Part shown: positions 51,802-60,914 of the stretch, one piece after another | Layout of the letters: every line of letters starts with the position of its first letter | How positions within the stretch are numbered: position 1 is the first letter of the stretch | Source: Nitratireductor sp. XY-223 | Lineage (GTDB): Bacteria; Pseudomonadota; Alphaproteobacteria; Rhizobiales; Rhizobiaceae | Reading direction: 5' to 3' | Assembly: GCF_004959855.1 (NCBI RefSeq) | Contig: NZ_SPNT01000007.1 | Span: 1 to 64,000 of the forward strand | DNA length: 64,000 nucleotides | The notes under the pieces: model-generated | The model's database searches: none | What the model was told of the DNA's origin: nothing | Seen by the model: only the letters and a program-made list of their open reading frames with translations | Made by a program: the position numbers and the translations under genes

Positions 51802-53217
51802 ATGAATACCGACCTGCTCAAGAACTTTGATTGCTCGGAGGAGCGCGTATCCGAAATCGTGAGGAACAGCCTGGGCGGCGCCGATGACGGCGAACTTTTC
51901 GTCGAATATGCGCAGCTGGAAGCACTGACCTTCGACGACGGTCGGCTGAAAGCGGGGAATTTCTCCTGCGACCAGGGATTCGGACTGCGCGCCGTGGCCG
52001 ACGAAGCGGTCGGCTATGCCCATTCCGGCGATCTCTCGGAAGCCGCCCTCCGGCGCGCGAGCGATGCGGTGGCTGCCGTAACGCGCGGCCATGGCGGCAC
52101 CTACGCCGATGCGCCGGCGCGGACGAACAAGCATCTTTACGGCGACGAGAACCCGATCGGTGCGCCCGCCTTTGCCGAAAAGGTGGCGCTCCTGCAGGAG
52201 ATCGACGCCTATTTGCGCGGCAAGGACCCGAAGGTCCGCCAGGTGACGGCGTCGCTCGCCGCCGGCTGGCAGGTGGTCAACATATTGCGGGCCGACGGCC
52301 AGATCCTGCGCGACATCCGGCCGCTCACGCGATTGAGCATCAGCGTCGTTGTCGGCGAAGGCGACAGACAGGAGAGCGGCAGTTACGGTGCCGGCGGGCG
52401 CCGCGGGTTCGGCGCGTTCATCGTTGAGGACAGCTGGCAGGCCGGCGCGGACGAGGCCCTGAGGCAGGCGCTGGTCAACCTGGAGGCCATCCCGGCACCG
52501 GCCGGAACGTTCGACGTGGTGCTCGGAGCCGGCTGGCCCGGCGTGATGCTGCACGAGGCGGTCGGACATGGTCTCGAAGGCGATTTCAACCGCAAGAAGA
52601 CATCCGCCTTTGCCGGCCTGATGGGCGAACAGGTGGCCGCGAAGGGCGTGACGGTCGTGGATGACGGAACAATTTCCGAGCGCCGCGGATCGCTGACGAT
52701 CGACGACGAGGGCACGCCATCCGGCTACAACGTCCTGATCGAAGACGGCAAACTTGTCGGCTACATGCAGGACCGGCAGAACGCGCGCCTGATGGGCATG
52801 ACGCCGACCGGCAACGGGCGGCGGCAGTCACACGCGCACCGGCCGATGCCGCGCATGACCAACACCTATATGCTGGGCGGCGACAAGGCGCCCGAGGAGA
52901 TCATCGCCTCCGTCGACAAGGGCGTCTACGCCGTTTCATTCGGCGGCGGACAGGTCGATATCACCTCCGGCAAGTTCGTGTTCGCCTGCACCGAGGCCTA
53001 TCTCATCGAGGACGGCAAGGTCGGCGCGCCGATCAAGGGGGCCATGCTTATCGGCAACGGTCCCGACGCAATGCACCGGGTCTCGATGGTCGGCAACGAC
53101 TCCAAGCTCGACAACGGAATCGGCATGTGCGGCAAGGCCGGGCAAAGCGTCCCGGTCGGCGTCGGCCAGCCGCACCTGCGGATGGACCAGATGACCGTCG
53201 GCGGCACGCAGGCCTGA
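51802..53217 (+). CDS. tldD: TldD metalloprotease
   Basis: TldD acts with PmbA (TldE) as a zinc peptidase that matures modified peptides and degrades the CcdA antitoxin in E. coli. The 471 residues from ATG 51802 (MNTDLLKNFDCSEERV) contain the HExxxH-type motif HEAVGHGLEGD near residue 250, and GGGQVDITSGKFVF toward the C-terminus. The frame is open upstream to 51721 but family sequence begins at MNTDLL. pmbA is not in the window. It is located beside coxB, a rhizobial arrangement by my recollection. Confidence 0.96.
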   Translation: MNTDLLKNFDCSEERVSEIVRNSLGGADDGELFVEYAQLEALTFDDGRLKAGNFSCDQGFGLRAVADEAVGYAHSGDLSEAALRRASDAVAAVTRGHGGTYADAPARTNKHLYGDENPIGAPAFAEKVALLQEIDAYLRGKDPKVRQVTASLAAGWQVVNILRADGQILRDIRPLTRLSISVVVGEGDRQESGSYGAGGRRGFGAFIVEDSWQAGADEALRQALVNLEAIPAPAGTFDVVLGAGWPGVMLHEAVGHGLEGDFNRKKTSAFAGLMGEQVAAKGVTVVDDGTISERRGSLTIDDEGTPSGYNVLIEDGKLVGYMQDRQNARLMGMTPTGNGRRQSHAHRPMPRMTNTYMLGGDKAPEEIIASVDKGVYAVSFGGGQVDITSGKFVFACTEAYLIEDGKVGAPIKGAMLIGNGPDAMHRVSMVGNDSKLDNGIGMCGKAGQSVPVGVGQPHLRMDQMTVGGTQA

Positions 53218-53237
53218 TAGCCGGTCAAGCGCCCTGT

Positions 53238-53861
53238 TCAGGGATAAAGCCGGGTTTTCGTCCAGGCCTCACCCTCCGCGGCGCGGCTGAAGACGATACG
53301 ATCATGCAGGCGGAACTTGCGGTCGTGCCAGAATTCTATGGACACCGGAGACAACCTGAAGCCGGACCAGTAGGACGGCCGCGGTATCGCTCCGACAGGA
53401 TATTTGGCGGTGTATTCCGCGACCGCCTTTTCCAGGGCGAACCGGCCTTCCAGCGGCCGCGACTGCTGGGACGCCCAGGCGCCGATGCGGCTGCCGCGCG
53501 GCCGGGTGGCGAAATACTCGTCGGCCTCCTCGTCGCTGACAACCGATACAGTGCCGCGCAGCCGGACCTGGCGGCGCAGCGATTTCCAGTGGAAACACAT
53601 TGCCGCCTTCTTTGAGGCCAACAGTTCCTTTCCCTTCTGGCTTTCGAAATTGGTATAGATGGTGAAACCGCGTTCATCGAATCCCTTGAGCAGAACCATC
53701 CGCACATTCGGCAATCCGTCCTCATCAACCGTTGCCAGCGACAGCGCCGTCGGATCATTCGGCTCGCTGTCCTGCGCGTCTGAAAGCCACTGGCCGAACA
53801 ACTTGAGCGGTTCTTCGGAAAGGGTAAAATCATCTTTCATTAACAAAGTGTTGTTAGCCAT
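53238..53861 (-). CDS. pdxH: Pyridoxamine 5'-phosphate oxidase
   Basis: PdxH oxidises pyridoxine- or pyridoxamine-5'-phosphate to PLP using FMN. The 207-residue protein has [34 protein letters not shown] (FMN/substrate contacts), [14 protein letters not shown] and the C-terminal [22 protein letters not shown] 53861 is taken; ATG 53840 is the alternative. It is divergent from an RT0821-family lipoprotein gene and converges on tldD. Confidence 0.95.
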   Translation of the reverse strand: MANNTLLMKDDFTLSEEPLKLFGQWLSDAQDSEPNDPTALSLATVDEDGLPNVRMVLLKGFDERGFTIYTNFESQKGKELLASKKAAMCFHWKSLRRQVRLRGTVSVVSDEEADEYFATRPRGSRIGAWASQQSRPLEGRFALEKAVAEYTAKYPVGAIPRPSYWSGFRLSPVSIEFWHDRKFRLHDRIVFSRAAEGEAWTKTRLYP

Positions 53862-53900
53862 AGTATTGTAACCGTCAGAACTGTTAAGTGGTTGTAGCGA

Positions 53901-54365
53901 GTGACGCAGTTGAAGCCCGTTTGTGTACAGAACAGAAATTCGCGCGAGAGACAATCCGGTTCTTTCTTGCCGCGCGCTGTTGTACTGGCCGCGCTGGTGT
54001 CCGTCGCGGGCTGCGTGAGTTCGGGTCTCGACCTCGGGGTCGAGGACAAGCCGGATACCAGCCTTCTTTCGGGCTCGATCAGCTCGGCAATCGACACGGC
54101 TTCCGACGATGCGATCATAGCGGACACGGTTGCCGAGGCCAAAATCAAGCCGGGCTACGTTCAGGACATACCCTGGAACAATGCGGTGACCGGCAATTTC
54201 GGCTCGGTGAGTTTTGTCCGCGAGAGCAAGTCGGTCGGCAAGGTCTGCCGCGATTTCATCGTATCAAAACACAGCTATGACGGAATCATGCAATATACCG
54301 GCGAAATCTGCCGAACACGCCTGACCAAGTCCTGGTCACTCAAGTCCCTGGCCCAGCAAAGCTGA
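53901..54365 (+). CDS. RT0821/Lpp0805-family surface lipoprotein
   Basis: The 154-residue product begins at GTG 53901. Its signal peptide has the lipobox VAGC ([13 protein letters not shown]). The mature part contains the surface-antigen-type pattern [20 protein letters not shown] and [16 protein letters not shown], then GEICRTR near the C-terminus. It belongs to the RT0821/Lpp0805 family of bacterial outer-membrane lipoproteins of unknown role. It is divergent from pdxH (39-base gap). Confidence 0.8.
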   Translation: MTQLKPVCVQNRNSRERQSGSFLPRAVVLAALVSVAGCVSSGLDLGVEDKPDTSLLSGSISSAIDTASDDAIIADTVAEAKIKPGYVQDIPWNNAVTGNFGSVSFVRESKSVGKVCRDFIVSKHSYDGIMQYTGEICRTRLTKSWSLKSLAQQS

Positions 54366-54506
54366 CCCTCCCCGCCCTGGACGACAGGCGCCCCGCCGCG
54401 GCTCCTTGAATCAAGCCTTTTTTCATAACTTCGCCCTAGAATCACCGACCCGAAGCAACGTTTAACTGCCGCCGCAACCGGCAGCTCAGTTCAGGTGGGT
54501 CGTCCC

Positions 54507-55511
54507 ATGCGTAATCCCTATGCGGTTCTCGGTGTTCCGAAATCAGCCACCGGCCCGGAGATCAAGGCTGCGTTCCGCAAGAAGGCGAAAGCCAGCCACC
54601 CGGACCGCAATCAGGACAACCCGCGCGCGGCTTCGCGGTTCAACGACATCAACCACGCCTACGAAATCCTGGGCAACGCGGACAAGAAACGTCTCTTCGA
54701 CAGCGGCCAGATCGATGCGACCGGTCGTGCGACAGCCAAGAAATCCGTCTTTTCGGGATTTGCGGGCGTCAATCCCTGGAACGGGTTCAACTTCCGACGA
54801 AGCAAGAGCGGCAACGCCGCAACCGCGACGCAAGCCGAGACCGACGAAGACAAGCCGTCGGAGGACACCAAGGCGCCAAAGTCGGGTGAATTTGAAAACG
54901 ACACTCACGAAGAGATCATGGAACGGATCTTCGGCGATTCCTTCGTGCGCAAGACCGCCGGGGATGCGCCGGGACTGGACGACCATCCTGAGCCGGAGCC
55001 TGAATCTGAGCCGGAAGAATCCGATGCGGATCTTCACGCCGAGCTGACCATACCGCTCGACACGGTCCTGAAGACATCGAGCCAGAAGGTCCAGCTCCCG
55101 GACGGCAAGACCGTCAAGGTCAATCTGCCGGCCGGGATCGAAAACGGCCGCGTGCTGCGCCTGCATGGCAAGGGCAAACGCGTGTCCGACGACAAGAAGG
55201 GCGATGCCCTCATCACAATACGTTACAAGGTGCACAAGTATTTGCGCACCGACGGCGTCGACCTGGTGGCCGACCTGCCGGTGCCGTTGAAAGACGGGAT
55301 CCTCGGCACCAAGGTGCCTTTCGAGGGCCTCGACGGCAAGCTCCTCGTCTCCGTTCCGCCCTGGTCCGGCTCCGACCGTGTTCTGCGCGTTCGCGGCAAG
55401 GGCCTGCCGGACAGCAGCAAACGACGCGGCGATCTCTACATAAACGTGAAGCTCTTGCTGCCCGAAGAGCCGGACGAGGACCTACTGGCCTACGCGAGAT
55501 CATCGGATTGA
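54507..55511 (+). CDS. DnaJ-domain protein with C-terminal substrate domain (CbpA-like)
   Basis: The 334-residue protein opens MRNPYAVLGVPKSATGPEIK and holds the HPD motif (KASHPDRNQDNP) of a J-domain. It continues with a long linker (~75-190) rich in Glu/Pro and a C-terminal DnaJ-type substrate-binding domain (LTIPLDTVLKTSSQKVQLPD, then RLHGKGKRVSDDKKGDALI and LRVRGKGLPDSSKRRGDLYI). It lacks the Cys-rich zinc domain, so it is a type II, CbpA-like co-chaperone for DnaK. Start ATG 54507 follows AGGTGG. Confidence 0.9.
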   Translation: MRNPYAVLGVPKSATGPEIKAAFRKKAKASHPDRNQDNPRAASRFNDINHAYEILGNADKKRLFDSGQIDATGRATAKKSVFSGFAGVNPWNGFNFRRSKSGNAATATQAETDEDKPSEDTKAPKSGEFENDTHEEIMERIFGDSFVRKTAGDAPGLDDHPEPEPESEPEESDADLHAELTIPLDTVLKTSSQKVQLPDGKTVKVNLPAGIENGRVLRLHGKGKRVSDDKKGDALITIRYKVHKYLRTDGVDLVADLPVPLKDGILGTKVPFEGLDGKLLVSVPPWSGSDRVLRVRGKGLPDSSKRRGDLYINVKLLLPEEPDEDLLAYARSSD

Positions 55512-55648
55512 GGCCGGCGGCCGGCAGGCGGCAAGCGCCCGGTCCGCCATCGGTCGCCGCGCAAGATGGTTTGGAGCGTGACGCAAGCGTCTTGAACGCA
55601 TTTGCCCTCTGTGCCATAGCCAAGTTAGCAATAAGCAAGGAGTGGGAT

Positions 55649-56467
55649 ATGGTTCTTGGTGCGGGTCTGATGAAGGGCAAGCGCGGTGTTATCTTGGGCG
55701 TGGCCAACAATCGATCGATTGCATGGGGGATCGCCAAGGCCTGCGCCGATGCCGGTGCCGAACTGGCATTGACCTATCAGGGCGAAGCGCTGAAAAAGCG
55801 CGTCGAGCCGCTCGCATCAGAGCTTGGCGCGCATGTCGCGGGCCATTGCGACGTCACGGACCCTGCGAGCATGGACGCGGTCTTTGCCGATCTCGAAGAG
55901 CGCTGGGGCAAGATCGACTTCCTCGTGCACGCGATCGCGTTCTCCGACAAGGAGGAGTTGACCGGACGCTTCGTCAACACCACCCGCGAGAATTTCACCC
56001 GGACCATGGAAATCTCCGTGTATTCGCTGGCCGCCCTCGCGCGGCGCGCCGAGGCGATCATGAACGACGGCGGCTCCATCCTGACACTGACCTATTACGG
56101 CGCCGAAAAAGTGATGCCGCACTACAACGTCATGGGTGTCGCCAAGGCGGCCCTCGAGGCCAGCGTGCGTTATCTGGCGGTCGACCTGGGCGGTCGCGGG
56201 ATCCGGGTCAATGCTATATCGGCAGGGCCGATCAAGACGCTTGCCGCTTCCGGTATCGGCGACTTCCGCTACATCCTGAAGTGGAACGAGTACAACGCGC
56301 CGCTCAAGCGCACGGTGACCACCGATGAAGTCGGCGCATCTGCGCTCTATCTGCTTTCCGACCTGTCGCTGGCGGTGACCGGCGAGGTGCATCACGTGGA
56401 TTCCGGCTACCACACTGTCGGAATGAAGGCTGTCGACGCACCGGACATTTCCGTCATCAAGGACTGA
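55649..56467 (+). CDS. fabI: Enoyl-[acyl-carrier-protein] reductase (NADH)
   Basis: FabI reduces enoyl-ACP in the last step of each fatty-acid elongation cycle. From ATG 55649 (AGGAG six bases upstream) the 272-residue protein shows the FabI-type dinucleotide motif GVANNRSIAWGIAKA, the catalytic Tyr-x6-Lys as YNVMGVAK, and SAGPIKTLAASGI. The frame extends upstream without family sequence. Triclosan- and diazaborine-type inhibitors act on this family. It is followed 33 bases later by a histidine-phosphatase gene. Confidence 0.97.
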   Translation: MVLGAGLMKGKRGVILGVANNRSIAWGIAKACADAGAELALTYQGEALKKRVEPLASELGAHVAGHCDVTDPASMDAVFADLEERWGKIDFLVHAIAFSDKEELTGRFVNTTRENFTRTMEISVYSLAALARRAEAIMNDGGSILTLTYYGAEKVMPHYNVMGVAKAALEASVRYLAVDLGGRGIRVNAISAGPIKTLAASGIGDFRYILKWNEYNAPLKRTVTTDEVGASALYLLSDLSLAVTGEVHHVDSGYHTVGMKAVDAPDISVIKD

Positions 56468-56500
56468 TAAGAGCCCCGGTGACGGCGGAGGCAATTCATC

Positions 56501-57112
56501 ATGGACGACACCCTACCGCCGGTCTACGTCGTGCGGCACGGCGTGACGGACTGGAACATTGAGGGACGGTTCCAGGGCGCGCGCAATGTGCCGCTAAACG
56601 CGACCGGGCAACGGCAGGCCGCTGATAACGGACGCCTCCTCAAATCGCTGATCGGCGAACAGGCGGAAAACTACGATTTCGTTTCAAGCCCCTTGAGCCG
56701 GACGCGCGAGACCATGGAATTGCTGCGTGGCGCCATGGATCTCGAGCCGAACGGATACCGCACCGACCGGCGCCTGATCGAAGTGTGTTTCGGGGACTGG
56801 GAGGGGCAGACCTATGATGAACTCGCCGAGACCGTGCCGGATCACATCGAGGAGCGGCTGCGCGACAAGTGGAATTTCCAGCCCCGCGGCGAGAATGCGG
56901 AGAGCTACGAGATCCTGAGCTGGCGGGTCGCGGCCTGGCTCAACGACGTCACGGCGCCGACCGTGTGCGTTACCCATGGCGGCGTCATTCGCACGCTGTT
57001 TCACATCGTTGCCGGTACGCCCGGCTCCGAAGCCGCCGATCTGCCCGTCCCGCACGACCGGGTCCTCAAAATCGACGACGGCACCCTGAACTGGATGGAA
57101 ATATCGGCCTGA
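56501..57112 (+). CDS. Histidine phosphatase (phosphoglycerate mutase-like)
   Basis: The 203-residue protein has the nucleophile motif VVRHGVTDWN near residue 11, the second Arg region SSPLSRTRETMELL, and the second His in CVTHGGVIRTLFH. It is a member of the branch-2 histidine phosphatases, acting on phosphosugars or phosphate esters; no substrate is evident. GGAGG sits ten bases before ATG 56501. It lies between fabI and aroC on the same strand. Confidence 0.92.
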   Translation: MDDTLPPVYVVRHGVTDWNIEGRFQGARNVPLNATGQRQAADNGRLLKSLIGEQAENYDFVSSPLSRTRETMELLRGAMDLEPNGYRTDRRLIEVCFGDWEGQTYDELAETVPDHIEERLRDKWNFQPRGENAESYEILSWRVAAWLNDVTAPTVCVTHGGVIRTLFHIVAGTPGSEAADLPVPHDRVLKIDDGTLNWMEISA

Positions 57113-57283
57113 GAATCGCTTCCGGACCGGTGTTTTGCCGCAAATTCAACCGGCTAGCATGAATTCCGGTCAATTCGATTCATTTGACCCACCGGGAAAA
57201 ACTGCCTAGACGATGCTTGGAAATTCGCGGACGATGTCCGGGGGACGGTTTTCGCGCCGTCGCATCAAATCCAGGCAGGATGC

Positions 57284-58378
57284 ATGTCACACAATACGTT
57301 CGGTCACCTGTTCCGAGTCACCACATGGGGAGAGAGTCACGGCCCTGCCCTCGGCTGTGTCGTCGACGGCTGTCCCCCCGGGATCGAATTCACGGTGGCC
57401 GAGCTGCAGCACTGGCTCGACAAGCGCAAGCCCGGACAGTCGCGCTTCGTGACCCAGCGGCGCGAGGCGGACGCGGTCAAGGTGCTGTCGGGCTTCATGC
57501 CGCGTGAGGACGGCGAAGCCCTTGTGACGACCGGAACACCGATATCGATGATGATCGAGAACACCGACCAGCGGTCGAAGGATTATTCGGAAATCGCTCG
57601 GCGCTACCGGCCGGGTCATGCCGACTACACCTATGATGCGAAATACGGCCTGCGCGACTACCGCGGCGGCGGCCGCTCGTCCGCCCGCGAGACCGCTGCC
57701 AGGGTCGCGGCCGGCGGCCTGGCGCGAAAGGTCGTGCCCGGAATGACGATCCGCGGCGCGCTGGTCCAGATCGGCACCATCGCGATCGACCGCGACAGAT
57801 GGGACTGGAACGCCGTCGACGACAACCCGTTTTTCTGCCCCGATCCCGAAACCGTGCCGCGCTGGGAAGCCCATCTGGACGATGTGCGCAAGGCCGGTTC
57901 CTCGGTCGGCGCCGTCATCGAGGTGGTTGCCGAGGGCGTACCCGCAGGACTCGGTGCCCCCGTCTATGCCAAGCTCGACCAGGACATTGCGTCGAACCTC
58001 ATGTCGATCAATGCGGTCAAAGGCGTCGAGATCGGCAACGGCTTCGGCGCGGCGGCGATCACCGGCGAGGAAAACGCCGACGAGATGCGCATGGGCAAGG
58101 ACGGAAAGCCTGTGTTCCTGTCAAACAACGCCGGAGGCATTGCCGGAGGCATTTCGACCGGACAGGCCATCGTCGCCCGGTTCGCGGTCAAGCCAACCTC
58201 CTCGATCCTGACCGAGCGCCGAAGTGTCGACGCCGACGGCAACGAGGTGAATGTGCGGACCAAGGGCCGGCACGATCCCTGTGTCGGCATAAGAGCGGTT
58301 CCCATCGGCGAAGCAATGCTTGCCTGTACGCTCGCCGACCATTATTTGCGACACAGGGGCCAGACCGGCCGCGTATAG
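57284..58378 (+). CDS. aroC: Chorismate synthase
   Basis: AroC makes chorismate from EPSP with reduced FMN. The 364-residue protein has the family motifs [18 protein letters not shown] near the N-terminus, [20 protein letters not shown], and [20 protein letters not shown], plus [13 protein letters not shown] at the C-terminus. ATG 57284 is preceded by AGGA. It is followed by ribB (21-base gap). Confidence 0.98.
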   Translation: MSHNTFGHLFRVTTWGESHGPALGCVVDGCPPGIEFTVAELQHWLDKRKPGQSRFVTQRREADAVKVLSGFMPREDGEALVTTGTPISMMIENTDQRSKDYSEIARRYRPGHADYTYDAKYGLRDYRGGGRSSARETAARVAAGGLARKVVPGMTIRGALVQIGTIAIDRDRWDWNAVDDNPFFCPDPETVPRWEAHLDDVRKAGSSVGAVIEVVAEGVPAGLGAPVYAKLDQDIASNLMSINAVKGVEIGNGFGAAAITGEENADEMRMGKDGKPVFLSNNAGGIAGGISTGQAIVARFAVKPTSSILTERRSVDADGNEVNVRTKGRHDPCVGIRAVPIGEAMLACTLADHYLRHRGQTGRV

Positions 58379-58399
58379 GATCGGATATCAGGACGCATC

Positions 58400-59506
58400 A
58401 TGTCATATGATCAGACACGGGTTGTGGAGGCGCTGCGCGCCTTCGAAGCCGGGGAAATCGTCGTCGTCACGGATGACGACGGCCGCGAGAACGAGGGCGA
58501 CCTGATCGTTGCCGCCAGTCACTGCACGCCCGAGAAGATGGCCTTTATCGTGCGCCACACATCCGGCATCGTGTGCGCTCCCATGACCCGCAACGACGCC
58601 AAGCGGCTGAACCTGACCGCCATGGTGGCCGAGAACGATGCGCCCCATGCGACGGCTTTCACCGTTTCCGTCGACTACAAGCACGGAACGACCACCGGCA
58701 TATCCGCCGATGACCGCACCCTGACCGTGCGAAACCTGGCCAATCCGAACGCAGGCGCGGCTGATTTTGTGCGGCCCGGCCACATTTTCCCGCTGGTCGC
58801 CCGGGAAGGCGGCGTCCTCATGCGTTCCGGCCACACCGAAGCCGCGGTCGATCTGTGCCGGCTTGCCGGACTGCCGCCCGTCGGTGTGATCTGCGAGCTG
58901 GTCAACGACGACGGCACGGTGACGCGCGGACCGCAGGTGGCGGCCTTCGCGCAGGAGCACGGACTCAAACAGGTGTCCGTCGCCGATCTCATCGCCTACC
59001 GGCAACGCCAGGAAACGCTGATCGAACGGGGCGAAGTCTTCGCCGTCGAGACGCCCTTCGGGGAAGCCACCGCGCACACCTACGCCCTGCCCTGGGACCC
59101 GATGCAGCACGTTGCGATCGTTTTCGGCGACATCCGCGACGGCGTCGACATTCCGGTGCGGCTGCATCTGGAATCGGTCGTCGACGATGTCTTCGGCCAG
59201 GAGCGTCCGATCAACGACTACATGCACCGCATCGCCACGCACGGACGCGGCGTCATCGTCTATCTGCGCGAGGGATCGGTCGGGGTCGGCAATTTCGGCA
59301 ACGGCCGCAAGGCGGCGGGCGAACGCGAATATCACGAGGAAGCGCGGGCGCGCGAGAACGAGTGGCTCGAGATCGGCCTCGGCGCCCAGATCCTGAAGGA
59401 TCTCGGCATCGCCTCGATCGAGCTGTTTGCGTCGCGCAAGCGCCACTATGTCGGCCTGGAAGGGTTCGGCATCGCGATCGCGAAAACGACCGTGATCGAG
59501 GGTTGA
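58400..59506 (+). CDS. ribB: 3,4-Dihydroxy-2-butanone-4-phosphate synthase with degenerate GCHII-like domain
   Basis: The 368-residue protein has an N-terminal DHBP synthase domain (~1-205): VTDDDGRENEGDLIVAA and TGISADDRTLTVR, then MRSGHTEAAVDLCRLAG. The C-terminal ~150 residues have the GTP cyclohydrolase II fold (VRLHLESVVDDVFGQERP), but the zinc cysteines expected after VRxHSEC and in RCDCG are missing (Ser/Val and Pro/Ile instead). The GCHII half should be inactive. It supplies the butanone precursor for riboflavin; ribA must be encoded elsewhere. Confidence 0.93.
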   Translation: MSYDQTRVVEALRAFEAGEIVVVTDDDGRENEGDLIVAASHCTPEKMAFIVRHTSGIVCAPMTRNDAKRLNLTAMVAENDAPHATAFTVSVDYKHGTTTGISADDRTLTVRNLANPNAGAADFVRPGHIFPLVAREGGVLMRSGHTEAAVDLCRLAGLPPVGVICELVNDDGTVTRGPQVAAFAQEHGLKQVSVADLIAYRQRQETLIERGEVFAVETPFGEATAHTYALPWDPMQHVAIVFGDIRDGVDIPVRLHLESVVDDVFGQERPINDYMHRIATHGRGVIVYLREGSVGVGNFGNGRKAAGEREYHEEARARENEWLEIGLGAQILKDLGIASIELFASRKRHYVGLEGFGIAIAKTTVIEG

Positions 59507-59563
59507 GAATCCGATTCCGGAAACGGGCCGAACTGGCTGTTTCAAAAAGAAGTCCGGGGTGAC

Positions 59564-60490
59564 ATGGCAACACGGTTTTACACGCATCCGATCTATCTGG
59601 AACACCTGACGCCGCCGGGGCATCCGGAGCGACCTGACCGGCTGCGGGCGCTTGACGAGACCTTTGCCGAAGCGCGCTTCGACGCGCTCGACCGGCAGCA
59701 GCCGGCGGCGGCCGACGAGAACGCGGTTCTTCTGGCGCATCCGGAGGAACATCTCGCCCGCGTCAAGGCGGCGATCCCGGAAGAGGGCCTCGCCCCGATC
59801 GACGCCGACACATCGGCCAGCCCGAAGAGCCTCGAGGCGGCGCTGACCGCAGTCGGCGGCGCCATCGCCGCGGTCGACGATGTGTTTTCCGGCGCGGCGG
59901 ACAATGTCTTCCTGGCGGCGCGTCCGCCCGGGCACCACGCCGAGGCCAACCGCGCCATGGGGTTCTGCCTGTTCAACCAGGCGGCCATCGCCGCCCGTCA
60001 CGCGCAACGGGCGCATGGGGCGGAGCGTGTCGCGATCGTCGACTGGGATGTGCATCACGGCAATGGCTCGCAGGACATATTCTGGGACGATCCGAGCGTG
60101 CTTTACTGTTCGACACACCAAATGCCGCTCTATCCGGGAACGGGTGCCAAGGACGAGACCGGCGCTGGCAACATCGTCAACGCGCCCCTGTCGCCGCAGA
60201 CAGGCAGCGAACGTTTTCGCGAAGCCTTCAGGACCCGCGTCCTGCCGGCACTCGAGAACATGCGTCCCGACCTCCTCATCGTTTCCGCCGGTTTCGATGC
60301 CCACCACCGCGACCCGCTTGCCGAGATAAACCTGACGACGGACGATTTCGACTGGGCAACCGGACGGCTCATGGAAGTGGCCGGACGTTTTTGCGACAAT
60401 CGCCTCGTAAGCATCCTAGAAGGCGGCTATGATCTCGTCGGTCTGGCCGAATCGGCTGCGTCGCATGTGGAGCGACTGATGAGAGGATAG
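59564..60490 (+). CDS. Histone deacetylase-like amidohydrolase
   Basis: The 308-residue protein is an HDAC class II/AcuC-type zinc deacetylase. It has [20 protein letters not shown], the zinc and catalytic motif [16 protein letters not shown] and [15 protein letters not shown]. Bacterial members act on acetylated small molecules (polyamines, acetoin) or proteins. It lies two bases upstream of xseB, before dxs. Confidence 0.93.
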   Translation: MATRFYTHPIYLEHLTPPGHPERPDRLRALDETFAEARFDALDRQQPAAADENAVLLAHPEEHLARVKAAIPEEGLAPIDADTSASPKSLEAALTAVGGAIAAVDDVFSGAADNVFLAARPPGHHAEANRAMGFCLFNQAAIAARHAQRAHGAERVAIVDWDVHHGNGSQDIFWDDPSVLYCSTHQMPLYPGTGAKDETGAGNIVNAPLSPQTGSERFREAFRTRVLPALENMRPDLLIVSAGFDAHHRDPLAEINLTTDDFDWATGRLMEVAGRFCDNRLVSILEGGYDLVGLAESAASHVERLMRG

Positions 60491-60492
60491 CC

Positions 60493-60753
60493 ATGAGTGA
60501 CGGCAAGAATAACAACGACGACATCGCAGCAATGAGTTTCGAGCAGGCGCTCGAACAGCTCGAGAAGATCGTTGCCAGCCTCGAGACCGGTGACGTGCCT
60601 CTCAATCAGTCCATCGAGATCTACGAGCGCGGCGAAGCGCTGAAACTGCATTGCGAAAAACTGCTGAAGGCGGCCGAAGACCGTATCGAGAAAATCCGCC
60701 TGGACCGCAGCGGAGCGGCGGCAGGCACCGAGCCGCTGGACGCCGACCAGTAA
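60493..60753 (+). CDS. xseB: Exodeoxyribonuclease VII small subunit
   Basis: XseB is the small subunit of ExoVII, a bidirectional single-strand DNA nuclease. The 86-residue protein contains the family segment [20 protein letters not shown], then [20 protein letters not shown]. It lies two bases after the HDAC-like gene. xseA is not in the window. Confidence 0.95.
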   Translation: MSDGKNNNDDIAAMSFEQALEQLEKIVASLETGDVPLNQSIEIYERGEALKLHCEKLLKAAEDRIEKIRLDRSGAAAGTEPLDADQ

Positions 60754-60914
60754 CGTTCTGTGCAGAATTGCCGCATTTACTGGTGAAATACCGTGCACCT
60801 GGCCGCAGATCGGCCGCCGCAGGTTGCGACGATTGGGCACTTGCTTTACCTCAAAAGGTTAACAAAATACGTGACTGCGCTAGTTAACCGACAAACCACA
60901 CGAAGGCAGCAAAA

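Noticed and set aside
54401-54423. Short hairpin followed by six T residues after the RT0821-family gene
   Set aside because: The best stem is only four base pairs with a three-base loop, too weak to call an intrinsic terminator.
58379-58399. FMN riboswitch before ribB
   Set aside because: Only 21 bases separate aroC and ribB, with no room for the aptamer.
60858-60888. Paired GTTAAC sequences before dxs as a CtrA site
   Set aside because: The spacing does not match the CtrA consensus TTAA-N7-TTAA; kept only as a note in the dxs entry.
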